DNA of 12,145 bases, from NCBI GenBank assembly GCA_903904615.1, contig CAIVDG010000186.1:1-12145 (forward strand). Reading direction: 5' to 3'. The position numbers and the translations under genes are program-made. The notes under the pieces were generated by a model that was given only the letters and a program-made list of their open reading frames with translations, searched no databases and was not told where the DNA came from. Shown here piece by piece: positions 1 through 5,276 of the stretch. Origin of the DNA: an uncultured Acidimicrobiaceae bacterium. GTDB lineage: Bacteria > Actinomycetota > Acidimicrobiia > Acidimicrobiales > Ilumatobacteraceae. The stretch's first letter is position 1. Every line of letters begins with the position of its first letter.

Positions 1-258
1 CAGCTCTCGCAACAACATCTGCTGCATAGTGGCGGGCGCTCCGGTCTGAAGGTCGACCACATACAAACCCAACATCTTCTTCGCGGGCGACGTTGACTGA
101 CCCCACAACACGATGCTCCAGATCAACCAACCGATTCCACAAGTAACAACGGCGAGAAGAATGTCCAATGCAAATGCACCGAAGCGCACGCCATTGTCGC
201 ACGGAACTACTCCGGATGACGACGGTGGTGGGGGTGGCATTGCAAATGGATTCGCCAT
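1..258 (-). CDS. RDD family membrane protein, N-terminal 86 residues (truncated by window edge)
   Basis: RDD proteins are small integral membrane proteins with conserved Arg and Asp residues; most have no firmly established role, though some act in ion transport. I translated this stretch by hand. It starts at ATG 258-256 behind a good ribosome site (AGGAAGAG, about 4 nt upstream). Residues 1-20 are a Pro/Ser-rich cytoplasmic tail. Residues 24-40 (VRFGAFALDILLAVVTC) are the first membrane helix with the signature Arg25 and Asp32, and 41-53 look like a second hydrophobic segment. The stretch QSTSPAKKMLGLYVVD (54-69) followed by QTGAPAT is the typical RDD loop and the start of the next conserved block. 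The C-terminal part lies outside the window. It is divergent from the hydrolase gene starting at 359. The family call is firm; the function is unknown. Confidence 0.85.
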   Translation of the reverse strand, partial: MANPFAMPPPPPSSSGVVPCDNGVRFGAFALDILLAVVTCGIGWLIWSIVLWGQSTSPAKKMLGLYVVDLQTGAPATMQQMLLREL

Positions 259-279
259 GTCTCTTCCTCGATTGATAAG

Positions 280-293
280 GGTGTGAACACACC
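280..293. promoter_or_regulatory. Perfect 14-bp palindrome in the divergent intergenic region (candidate operator)
   Basis: GGTGTGAACACACC is a perfect inverted repeat (GGTGTG, AA, CACACC). It lies in the 100-bp gap between the divergent RDD gene and the hydrolase gene, 22 bp upstream of the RDD start codon and 66 bp before the hydrolase start. The position suits an operator for either gene. I cannot name a regulator; the binding role is inference. Confidence 0.4.
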
Positions 294-323
294 GTGCTAG
301 GTGAAGAGTAGTCCTGAAGCCAA

Positions 324-329
324 TATGAT
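324..329 (+). promoter_or_regulatory. Candidate -10 box for the hydrolase gene
   Basis: TATGAT matches the TATAAT consensus at five of six positions. It would place the transcript start near 336, about 23 nt ahead of the ATG at 359. The -35 region around 301-307 is weak. The ribosome site GAGAGG (347-352) sits 6 nt before the ATG. Confidence 0.4.
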
Positions 330-358
330 CAAGACACACAACGTGAGAGAGGTTCCCC

Positions 359-1279
359 ATGAAAAGTGTTCGCACACCCGATGATCGCTTCGCCAACATT
401 CCGAATTGGCCATACGAACCCGTTTACACAACAGTGGCAGCTGGCGATGGAACAGCAGACACTCTTCGCGTAGCGCATTATGAAACTGGACCGAAAGATG
501 CAACAAACTCAATCTTGGTGATGCACGGCGAACCAAGTTGGTCGTTCTTGTATCGCAAAATGATGAGCGCATTCGTTGCTGCCGGTCACCGCGTTATTGC
601 GCCCGACCTTATTGGCTTTGGTCGTAGTGACAAGCCAGTGGATACGTCTGACTACACCTACGAACGCCATGTTGCATGGATGAACGAATGGATTCGTACA
701 AACAACTTCACGAATCTCACACTTGTGTGTCAAGACTGGGGTGGTCTTATTGGATTACGAGTAGCGACAGAAAATGTTGACCGCTTTACTCGCATCGTTA
801 TTGCGAACACCGGCCTTCCCGAGGCAGCTCGTCAGCCGTCCGATGCATTCCGTGCGTGGCAGAAATACTCACAAGAAGTTCCCGTGTTTGATGTGGGCAA
901 ATTAGTGAACGGTGGATGTGCCACGCAGTTGTCTGCCGAAGAGATTGCTGCGTACGACGCACCGTTCCCCGATGAGACATACAAAGCCGGCGCGCGCATC
1001 TTTCCCACCTTGTATCCCGACGGCGAGGACCATCCGTCCAACATCGCCAACAAGAAGGCCTGGGAAGTTCTTCGTGCATGGACCAAGCCATTCCTCACTT
1101 CGTTTAGTGATCAAGACGCGGTTACAGGCGGTGGACAGAAGGTGTTTGAACGTGATGTCCCCGGCGCTCAGGGCCAGCCACACGTCATCATCACAGGTGG
1201 TGGACACTTCCTTCAGGAAGACAAAGGCGAAGAATTTGCCGCTGTTGTGAACCAATTCATCGCCGCAAATCCCGTCTAA
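359..1279 (+). CDS. Haloalkane dehalogenase-like alpha/beta hydrolase (HLD-I type)
   Basis: This 306-aa alpha/beta-hydrolase resembles subfamily I haloalkane dehalogenases, which split a carbon-halogen bond through an Asp nucleophile to give an alcohol and halide. HGEPSW (56-61) supplies the oxyanion-hole region, and GFGRSDKP (86-93) is the usual strand-4 motif. The nucleophile is Asp126 in CQDWGG, followed by Trp127, a halide-binding position. The acid is probably Asp253 in SDQDAVTGG, after strand 7 as in HLD-I, and the base is His283 in GGGHFLQED. Trp167, in the cap after strand 6, is a candidate second halide ligand. Length is normal, and the ATG has a good ribosome site 6 nt upstream. The gene stands alone on its transcript or with the next gene 81 bp on. 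Related epoxide or fluoroacetate hydrolases share the triad, so the substrate is unproven; the natural substrate may not be halogenated. Confidence 0.85.
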   Translation: MKSVRTPDDRFANIPNWPYEPVYTTVAAGDGTADTLRVAHYETGPKDATNSILVMHGEPSWSFLYRKMMSAFVAAGHRVIAPDLIGFGRSDKPVDTSDYTYERHVAWMNEWIRTNNFTNLTLVCQDWGGLIGLRVATENVDRFTRIVIANTGLPEAARQPSDAFRAWQKYSQEVPVFDVGKLVNGGCATQLSAEEIAAYDAPFPDETYKAGARIFPTLYPDGEDHPSNIANKKAWEVLRAWTKPFLTSFSDQDAVTGGGQKVFERDVPGAQGQPHVIITGGGHFLQEDKGEEFAAVVNQFIAANPV

Positions 1280-1347
1280 TCGCGGATTTTCATCAATTTC
1301 CCCGCCAGAAACGGCAGGCGTAGCAGGGTAGGCAGTCCCCTGTCGCC

Positions 1348-1353
1348 TAGCGT
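1348..1353 (+). promoter_or_regulatory. Candidate -10 box for a leaderless inositol-phosphate synthase mRNA
   Basis: TAGCGT fits the actinobacterial TANNNT -10 pattern and is followed by exactly 7 nt and then ATG at 1361, so transcription would begin at or next to the start codon. No convincing Shine-Dalgarno sequence or -35 box is present. The identical TAGCGT-N7-ATG arrangement occurs before ilvD (8309-8314). Confidence 0.45.
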
Positions 1354-1360
1354 GGAAGCC

Positions 1361-2686
1361 ATGTCTGAAACTCGTTCCATTGCCCCCGCCGAAGGAAAGC
1401 TTGGTGTTCTCACCGTTGGCCTTGGCGCTGTGGCCTCCACCTTGATCGCTGGCGTTGAACTCGCCAAGCGCGGACAAGGCCTCCTTGCCGGATCCATGAC
1501 CCAGATGGGCACCATTCGTTTGGGAAAGCGCACCGACGGTCGCTCACCACTCATTAAGGATTTCGTGCCTCTTGCTCGCCTCGAAGACATCGAATGGGGT
1601 GCATGGGACGTGTTCCCTGACGACGCGTATGTTGCGGCATCACGCGCGGGTGTTTTGGAACAGGGCAAGCACATTGAAGCAATCGCAGAGACGCTGCGAG
1701 AAATTCGCCCCATGAAGGCAGCATTCGAACGCAAGTACGCACGGAACCTCACTGGCGAACACACCATGGGTGAGATTGGTAAGCGTGCAATGTTGAACGG
1801 CATTCGTGCCGACATCAACCGCTTCCGTGATGAAAAGAAAGTTGATCGCTTGGTCATGATTTGGTGTGCGAGCACCGAAGTGTTCATTGAGCCAGGCCCC
1901 GATCACCAAACAATCGAATCTTTCGAGAAGGCAATCGATGCCAACTCTGATCAGGTTGCACCGTCCATGTTGTACGCATACGCCGCGTTGTTGGAAGGCG
2001 TTCCATTTGCGAACGGTTCACCAAACTTGGCCGTAGACATGCCGTGTTTGCGTGAGTACGCAACACAGCACAACATTCCAATTTCCGGAAAAGACTTCAA
2101 GACCGGTCAAACATTGATGAAGACCGTGTTGGCGCCAATGTTGAAGGCTCGTCAATTGGGATTGTCTGGTTGGTACTCAACCAACATTCTTGGAAACCGC
2201 GACGGTGAAGTTCTCGACGCTCCAGAAAACTTCAAGACAAAAGAAGAATCAAAGTTGGGTGTTCTTGAAGACATTCTGCGCCCCGACCTGAACCCCGAGT
2301 TGTACGGCAACGTGTTCCACAAAGTGCAGATCAACTACTACCCACCACGTGGTGACAACAAAGAGGGTTGGGACAACATCGACATCACCGGCTGGTTGGA
2401 ATATCCAATGCAGATCAAGGTGAACTTCTTGTGTCGTGACTCCATCCTCGCGGCTCCACTTGCACTCGACCTCATCTTGTACTCAGACCTTGCACAACGT
2501 GCAGGACTTGGTGGCATTCAAGAGTGGCTGTCGTTCTATTACAAGAGCCCACAGGTGGCGCCCGGCCTCTACCCCGAACACGACTTGTTCATTCAGCTTG
2601 CAAAGTTGAAGAACACATTGCGCTGGATGATGGGTGAAGACCAAATCACGCACCTTGGTCGCGAGTACTACGACGAGACAGATTGA
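1361..2686 (+). CDS. ino1: Inositol-3-phosphate synthase
   Basis: This NAD-dependent cytosolic enzyme converts D-glucose 6-phosphate to 1L-myo-inositol 3-phosphate. That is the entry step for inositol phospholipids and, in actinobacteria, mycothiol and other inositol compounds. The protein is 441 aa from ATG 1361. VGLGAVAST (19-27) is the Gly-rich NAD-binding turn. SGKDFKTGQT (242-251) is the family signature and contributes active-site lysines. NILGNRDG (275-282) and the later KVNFLCRDSILAAP block (353-366) are also characteristic. It is longer than the mycobacterial enzyme of about 367 aa and resembles the roughly 440-aa bacterial form. An in-frame GTG at 1352 is possible, but the TAGCGT box would then overlap it, so I prefer ATG 1361. 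Its stop overlaps the TTG start of the next gene, suggesting co-translation. The family call is very secure. Confidence 0.95.
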   Translation: MSETRSIAPAEGKLGVLTVGLGAVASTLIAGVELAKRGQGLLAGSMTQMGTIRLGKRTDGRSPLIKDFVPLARLEDIEWGAWDVFPDDAYVAASRAGVLEQGKHIEAIAETLREIRPMKAAFERKYARNLTGEHTMGEIGKRAMLNGIRADINRFRDEKKVDRLVMIWCASTEVFIEPGPDHQTIESFEKAIDANSDQVAPSMLYAYAALLEGVPFANGSPNLAVDMPCLREYATQHNIPISGKDFKTGQTLMKTVLAPMLKARQLGLSGWYSTNILGNRDGEVLDAPENFKTKEESKLGVLEDILRPDLNPELYGNVFHKVQINYYPPRGDNKEGWDNIDITGWLEYPMQIKVNFLCRDSILAAPLALDLILYSDLAQRAGLGGIQEWLSFYYKSPQVAPGLYPEHDLFIQLAKLKNTLRWMMGEDQITHLGREYYDETD

Positions 2687-3039
2687 AAATCACTCTGAAT
2701 CGCGGAGCTGTTCAAGCATTCGCATTTGACATTCTGTGTGTGATGGCGTTGGTCGTCATTGGTACGCGTAATCACGACACAGACACTGGCCTATCAGGCA
2801 TTCTGTTTGTAGCGGCGCCTTTTCTTATTGCGCTTTTGGGTGCTCACCTTGTGTTGAACGTTTTGGGAAAGACCACTTTCGTCACAGGCATATGGGGAAG
2901 CACCGTGTTGTTCGGAATGGCGCTTCGCAACCTGGCGTTCAACCGCGGAACTGCACTGGCTTTCGTATTGGTGGCCAGTGTTTTCTTGGCCGCCACCATG
3001 TGGGGCTGGCGAGCGGTAGTTGCTAAACGTCATTCGTGA
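2683..3039 (+). CDS. DUF3054 family small membrane protein
   Basis: This 118-aa, very hydrophobic protein has about four membrane segments (roughly 9-27, 38-61, 66-84 and 90-110). The pattern fits DUF3054: an early FAFD motif in helix 1, GTRNH (27-31) after it, APFLIALL in helix 2, LR (81-82) before the last helix, and GWR (108-110) at the end. No function is established for the family. The start is TTG at 2683; the first ATG comes only at codon 21, inside helix 1, so TTG is the sensible choice. The gene overlaps the synthase stop (TTGA shared by start and stop), with no clear ribosome site, which implies translational coupling. Its last 10 bp overlap the 3' end of the convergent gene at 3030-3416. 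Confidence 0.75.
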   Translation: MKITLNRGAVQAFAFDILCVMALVVIGTRNHDTDTGLSGILFVAAPFLIALLGAHLVLNVLGKTTFVTGIWGSTVLFGMALRNLAFNRGTALAFVLVASVFLAATMWGWRAVVAKRHS

Positions 3040-3416
3040 TCGAACCTTCTGATAACACTTTCAACAAAGAAGCGTGCAGCAAATAACGCAACGTTGAGAT
3101 GTGTAGTGATGGGAACATCTGACCCACACGCATTAACAGCTTCACCCATTCGGCCAAAGAACTCCTCCTTGAACATGCCATACCCATCGTGGTCTTTCAC
3201 CGCGTCACGCGCTTGTTCGAACACCCAACTGAGTTCGCGAACATACGGTGTGACCACGTATTCGTAGTCAGGTAGCCAGGCATTAGGGACCGGCGCCGGT
3301 GCAACTTCAACAACGACCACATCGGCTCCTTGCCAGGGCTCTGCGTAGCCCCAATCGCCTTCGGCGATCATGCGGGCCAGTGCTGCGAAATGTTCTACTG
3401 CTTCAAAAGTTTTCAT
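3030..3416 (-). CDS. Conserved-looking hypothetical protein (128 aa), last gene of the clamp-like operon
   Basis: I do not recognise this protein. It is soluble, acidic and probably alpha/beta: helical segments near 3-19, 60-75, 82-95 and 105-124, and a beta stretch DVVVVEVAP near 32-40. It has no signal peptide, membrane helix or known catalytic motif. Reality as a gene is supported by a near-perfect ribosome site (TAAGGAGG, overlapping the stop of the upstream gene) and a 9-bp gap to that gene. It is the last of three tightly packed minus-strand genes behind the LexA-box promoter, so it may act with the clamp-like protein. Its 3' end overlaps the convergent DUF3054 gene by 10 bp. Confidence 0.7.
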   Translation of the reverse strand: MKTFEAVEHFAALARMIAEGDWGYAEPWQGADVVVVEVAPAPVPNAWLPDYEYVVTPYVRELSWVFEQARDAVKDHDGYGMFKEEFFGRMGEAVNACGSDVPITTHLNVALFAARFFVESVIRRFDHE

Positions 3417-3425
3417 GGTTCCTCC

Positions 3426-4634
3426 TTAGTGGGAATCGGAAAAGAGTGGCAAGAACACGGTGAGGTTCTTGCAAAGGTCGAGTGCTGTTTTGAGCACGGA
3501 TAGATGTGAGCCCATGTCGGTGACTGCTTTAGCGGGGAACTCCACAATGATGCGAATTTCTCCATCGCGTAACACCAGGCGTGCTCCGTACAACGTTGCA
3601 TTGATGTTGTTGATTTCTTCAAATACATCACGATTGGCTGGGGTGTTAGTGGTGAGAATATGTGTGAGGCGGATGTACTCAGTGAGCTCATCGTCTTTGC
3701 AGTGCACCGACGCGAAACATTCAACGTTGTCGAACGTAAATGTGTAGTAGTCAGGAATGCGCTCCCCTTCGGTTTCTTCCACCTCGAAGCCTTCACGCTC
3801 AAGTTGTGCTTTCACGTCACCGCTCCAGCGTGCGAGTTCTTCGCGGTCGAGCAAGCAACGAACGCCCCACTTGTCACCGGTGATGAACACGTAGTCCGAA
3901 TTGTCCTCGTCGACAAAAATGCGTGCTTCTTCGTGATCGTCTCGCGAGCGCAAATAACGCGCGAGAATGTACGGATAGAACGTGAACGTTGAATGACCAT
4001 TCGTACGGGCAGGAATTGAGCCTGTTGTGCGGCCTGCGTTGTAGCGCCGCCAGTCCATGGTCCATGCAAACTGGCCATCGCCAATTGCTACATGAACAAA
4101 CGGAAACACACGTGACCCGTCGGATGTGTCACGCGGGAAATCGTGCACCGTGTCCGAGAACAACGTGAGGTCTTTCACCGAGACTTCAGCGACTGCAGGT
4201 GATGCATGGAACCCATGAATGCGCCCCAAGTACGGCATGTCTTTTTCGGTGAACTCCACATCGTCTGGATGATCTGTGGAGACATAGCGATCTGCTCCGC
4301 GACCAATGATGGCGCCTTCCGTTTCGTTATAGAAAAGGTCTGCGCCGCCACTTCCCGATGCCACCTCAATGAGGTGAGGAATGAAGCGATCGGGAATGGG
4401 CAAGGCAAATGTTGGGTCGGTGGACTCAGCGTCTGCAGTGATCCATGTGGTGATGATGCGTTCACGAATGATCCACAAACGTGGACCATTCGGAACTTTC
4501 GTGAGCCATACGTGTGCTTCGCCGGTCCCGCCGGAGCGCCCAATCATGGTGAGCGCCGACATGACATCGATGAGTTCACCAATGGTGACGCGGATGGTCC
4601 ATTCGGACTTGTTTGTTTCGAAGTCAGGGATCAT
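3426..4634 (-). CDS. Putative DnaN-like/YbjN-like fusion protein (paralog B)
   Basis: Unassigned 402-aa soluble protein. By eye the first 265 or so residues look like two sliding-clamp-type domains. Domain one (about 12-125) has a helix (residues 18-30), then LWIIRERIITTWITAD (53-68) and PIPDRFIPHLIEVAS (79-93), recalling the strand and helix layout of DnaN domain I. Domain two (about 147-262) contains DGQFAWTMDWRRY (186-198) followed by IPA (207-209), which resembles the LVATDGHRL block of DnaN domain II, and FYPYILARYL (219-228) matches the following helix. Residues about 270-400 look like a YbjN/type III secretion chaperone-like domain (VFEEINNINATLYGARLVLRDGEI at 337-360). The same order is seen in the 409-aa protein at 5277-6506. 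The start ATG shares a base with the upstream stop (TAATG), so translation is coupled. The clamp assignment is inference. Confidence 0.7.
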   Translation of the reverse strand: MIPDFETNKSEWTIRVTIGELIDVMSALTMIGRSGGTGEAHVWLTKVPNGPRLWIIRERIITTWITADAESTDPTFALPIPDRFIPHLIEVASGSGGADLFYNETEGAIIGRGADRYVSTDHPDDVEFTEKDMPYLGRIHGFHASPAVAEVSVKDLTLFSDTVHDFPRDTSDGSRVFPFVHVAIGDGQFAWTMDWRRYNAGRTTGSIPARTNGHSTFTFYPYILARYLRSRDDHEEARIFVDEDNSDYVFITGDKWGVRCLLDREELARWSGDVKAQLEREGFEVEETEGERIPDYYTFTFDNVECFASVHCKDDELTEYIRLTHILTTNTPANRDVFEEINNINATLYGARLVLRDGEIRIIVEFPAKAVTDMGSHLSVLKTALDLCKNLTVFLPLFSDSH

Positions 4635-5047
4635 TACTTGCGCACCACACGAACGTGAGTGTGAGGAACAACGTTGAACTGCGCTACATCGCCAACGATG
4701 ACGTGCCCAAGGTCTGGGTGGTAGCTATCGGTGACACGCACGTGGCTGTTTGCATCTTCGACGAGTGCAAGAACCTCGGCCAAACGAGCAACGAGCCCGA
4801 AGGCCTTGTTGACAGGAAGACATTCGAATGCAATGAAGTACTGATCGTTGTCATCTTTTGCGATGTAGGCCCAGCTGCCATCTTCGGATGATGGGCACTT
4901 GCCAAACAATGGAACGAGAACGCGATTGACTTCGCGAACCTTTGGTTCAAGATCGAGAACGAACTGTTCGACTTCTACGAATGTCTCGATGAGAGATTCG
5001 TCTGACGGACCGAAGTCGTCGCCAAAAGGGGAAGGTGAATGGGACAT
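4634..5047 (-). CDS. Hypothetical protein (137 aa), first gene of the LexA-box operon
   Basis: I do not recognise this small acidic protein. Residues 1-18 are a Ser/Pro-rich low-complexity tail. Residues 19-48 look like a long amphipathic helix (SLIETFVEVEQFVLDLEP), 58-76 like a strand pair (SWAYIAKDDNDQYFIAFEC), 80-98 like a helix, and 115-135 like closing strands; overall a compact alpha/beta domain. I chose ATG 5047 because AAGGAG lies 7 nt upstream. A longer in-frame reading to 5095 has no ribosome site and would run through the leader region. The stop TAA overlaps the ATG of the clamp-like gene by one base, so the two are probably made together and may form a complex. Confidence 0.75.
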   Translation of the reverse strand: MSHSPSPFGDDFGPSDESLIETFVEVEQFVLDLEPKVREVNRVLVPLFGKCPSSEDGSWAYIAKDDNDQYFIAFECLPVNKAFGLVARLAEVLALVEDANSHVRVTDSYHPDLGHVIVGDVAQFNVVPHTHVRVVRK

Positions 5048-5096
5048 GCAGATGCTCCTTGTTATAGGGACGGTTGTGATGTGTGGATAGGACAAT

Positions 5097-5140
5097 CCGA
5101 ATCTGGTTTTCGGACAGGTAGGTGCCCGAGGGGTCAGATT
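5097..5140 (-). other. Alternative short pairings in the 5' leader (attenuator-like, tentative)
   Basis: On the minus-strand transcript TCGG (5129-5126), CCGA (5113-5110) and TCGG (5100-5097) occur in order, so the central CCGA can pair with either neighbour. AATCTG (5140-5135) can also pair with CAGATT (5105-5100), enclosing the first hairpin and excluding the second. AATCTG overlaps the stop codon of the short leader ORF. There is no U-tract, so transcription termination is unlikely; control of ribosome access is conceivable. Stems are short, and the function is speculative. Confidence 0.2.
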
Positions 5141-5172
5141 GTTGATTGGCCTATGAACCGTCTCTTGGACAT
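5134..5172 (-). CDS. Possible 12-codon leader peptide
   Basis: The minus strand carries AAAGGAG (5184-5178), 5 nt, then ATG at 5172 and an open frame for MSKRRFIGQSTI ending in TGA 5134. The ribosome site is as good as those of the confirmed genes. The ORF ends 86 nt before the 137-aa gene and lies downstream of the candidate promoter. It could be a regulatory leader peptide or a chance ORF. The peptide has no run of one amino acid of the kind used in classical attenuation. Confidence 0.3.
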   Translation of the reverse strand: MSKRRFIGQSTI

Positions 5173-5217
5173 CTGCACTCCTTTCATAGATTGCGAGCTG
5201 TGTCTGGGGGGATGAGA

Positions 5218-5246
5218 AGTATGGCAGGTATTTAGGGACGTTGCAA
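5218..5246 (-). promoter_or_regulatory. Candidate promoter for the 137-aa / clamp-like / 128-aa operon
   Basis: Reading the minus strand, TTGCAA (5246-5241), a 17-nt spacer and CATACT (5223-5218) give a plausible sigma-70-type promoter with a start near 5211. That leaves a leader of about 165 nt before the ATG at 5047. The LexA-like box ends 6 bp upstream of the -35. An alternative -10, TAAATA (5234-5229), would place the box over the -35. Confidence 0.45.
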
Positions 5247-5252
5247 CCTTAT

Positions 5253-5268
5253 TAGAACATTTGTTCGT
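5253..5268. promoter_or_regulatory. LexA (SOS) box
   Basis: On the minus strand ACGAACAAATGTTCTA matches the actinobacterial/Gram-positive LexA operator TCGAAC-N4-GTTCGA at 10 of 12 defined positions, including the whole GAAC-N4-GTTC core. It lies between the stop of the 409-aa gene and the candidate promoter for the genes at 3030-5047, where bound LexA would block initiation. I noticed no other GAAC-N4-GTTC core in the window. What it implies, that DNA damage induces the three downstream genes, is inference. Confidence 0.65.
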
Positions 5269-5276
5269 AGGTTCCA

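Noticed and set aside
1352..1360. GTG start for inositol-phosphate synthase, three codons upstream of the ATG
   Set aside because: No ribosome site precedes it and it overlaps the likely -10 box; ATG 1361 fits the leaderless pattern shared with ilvD.
902..1477. 191-codon minus-strand ORF opposite the dehalogenase-like and synthase genes
   Set aside because: It is antisense to two clearly conserved proteins and spans their intergenic gap; it resembles no protein I know and has no ribosome site I trust.
1276..1887. 203-codon minus-strand ORF opposite the inositol-phosphate synthase
   Set aside because: Low-complexity Arg/Ser/Pro-rich translation typical of an antisense shadow of a conserved gene.
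5048..5276. Possible tRNA or structured RNA gene in the gap between the clamp-like paralogs
   Set aside because: I looked for a cloverleaf with a T-loop GTTCRA and a matching acceptor stem and found none; the visible pairings are short leader stems.
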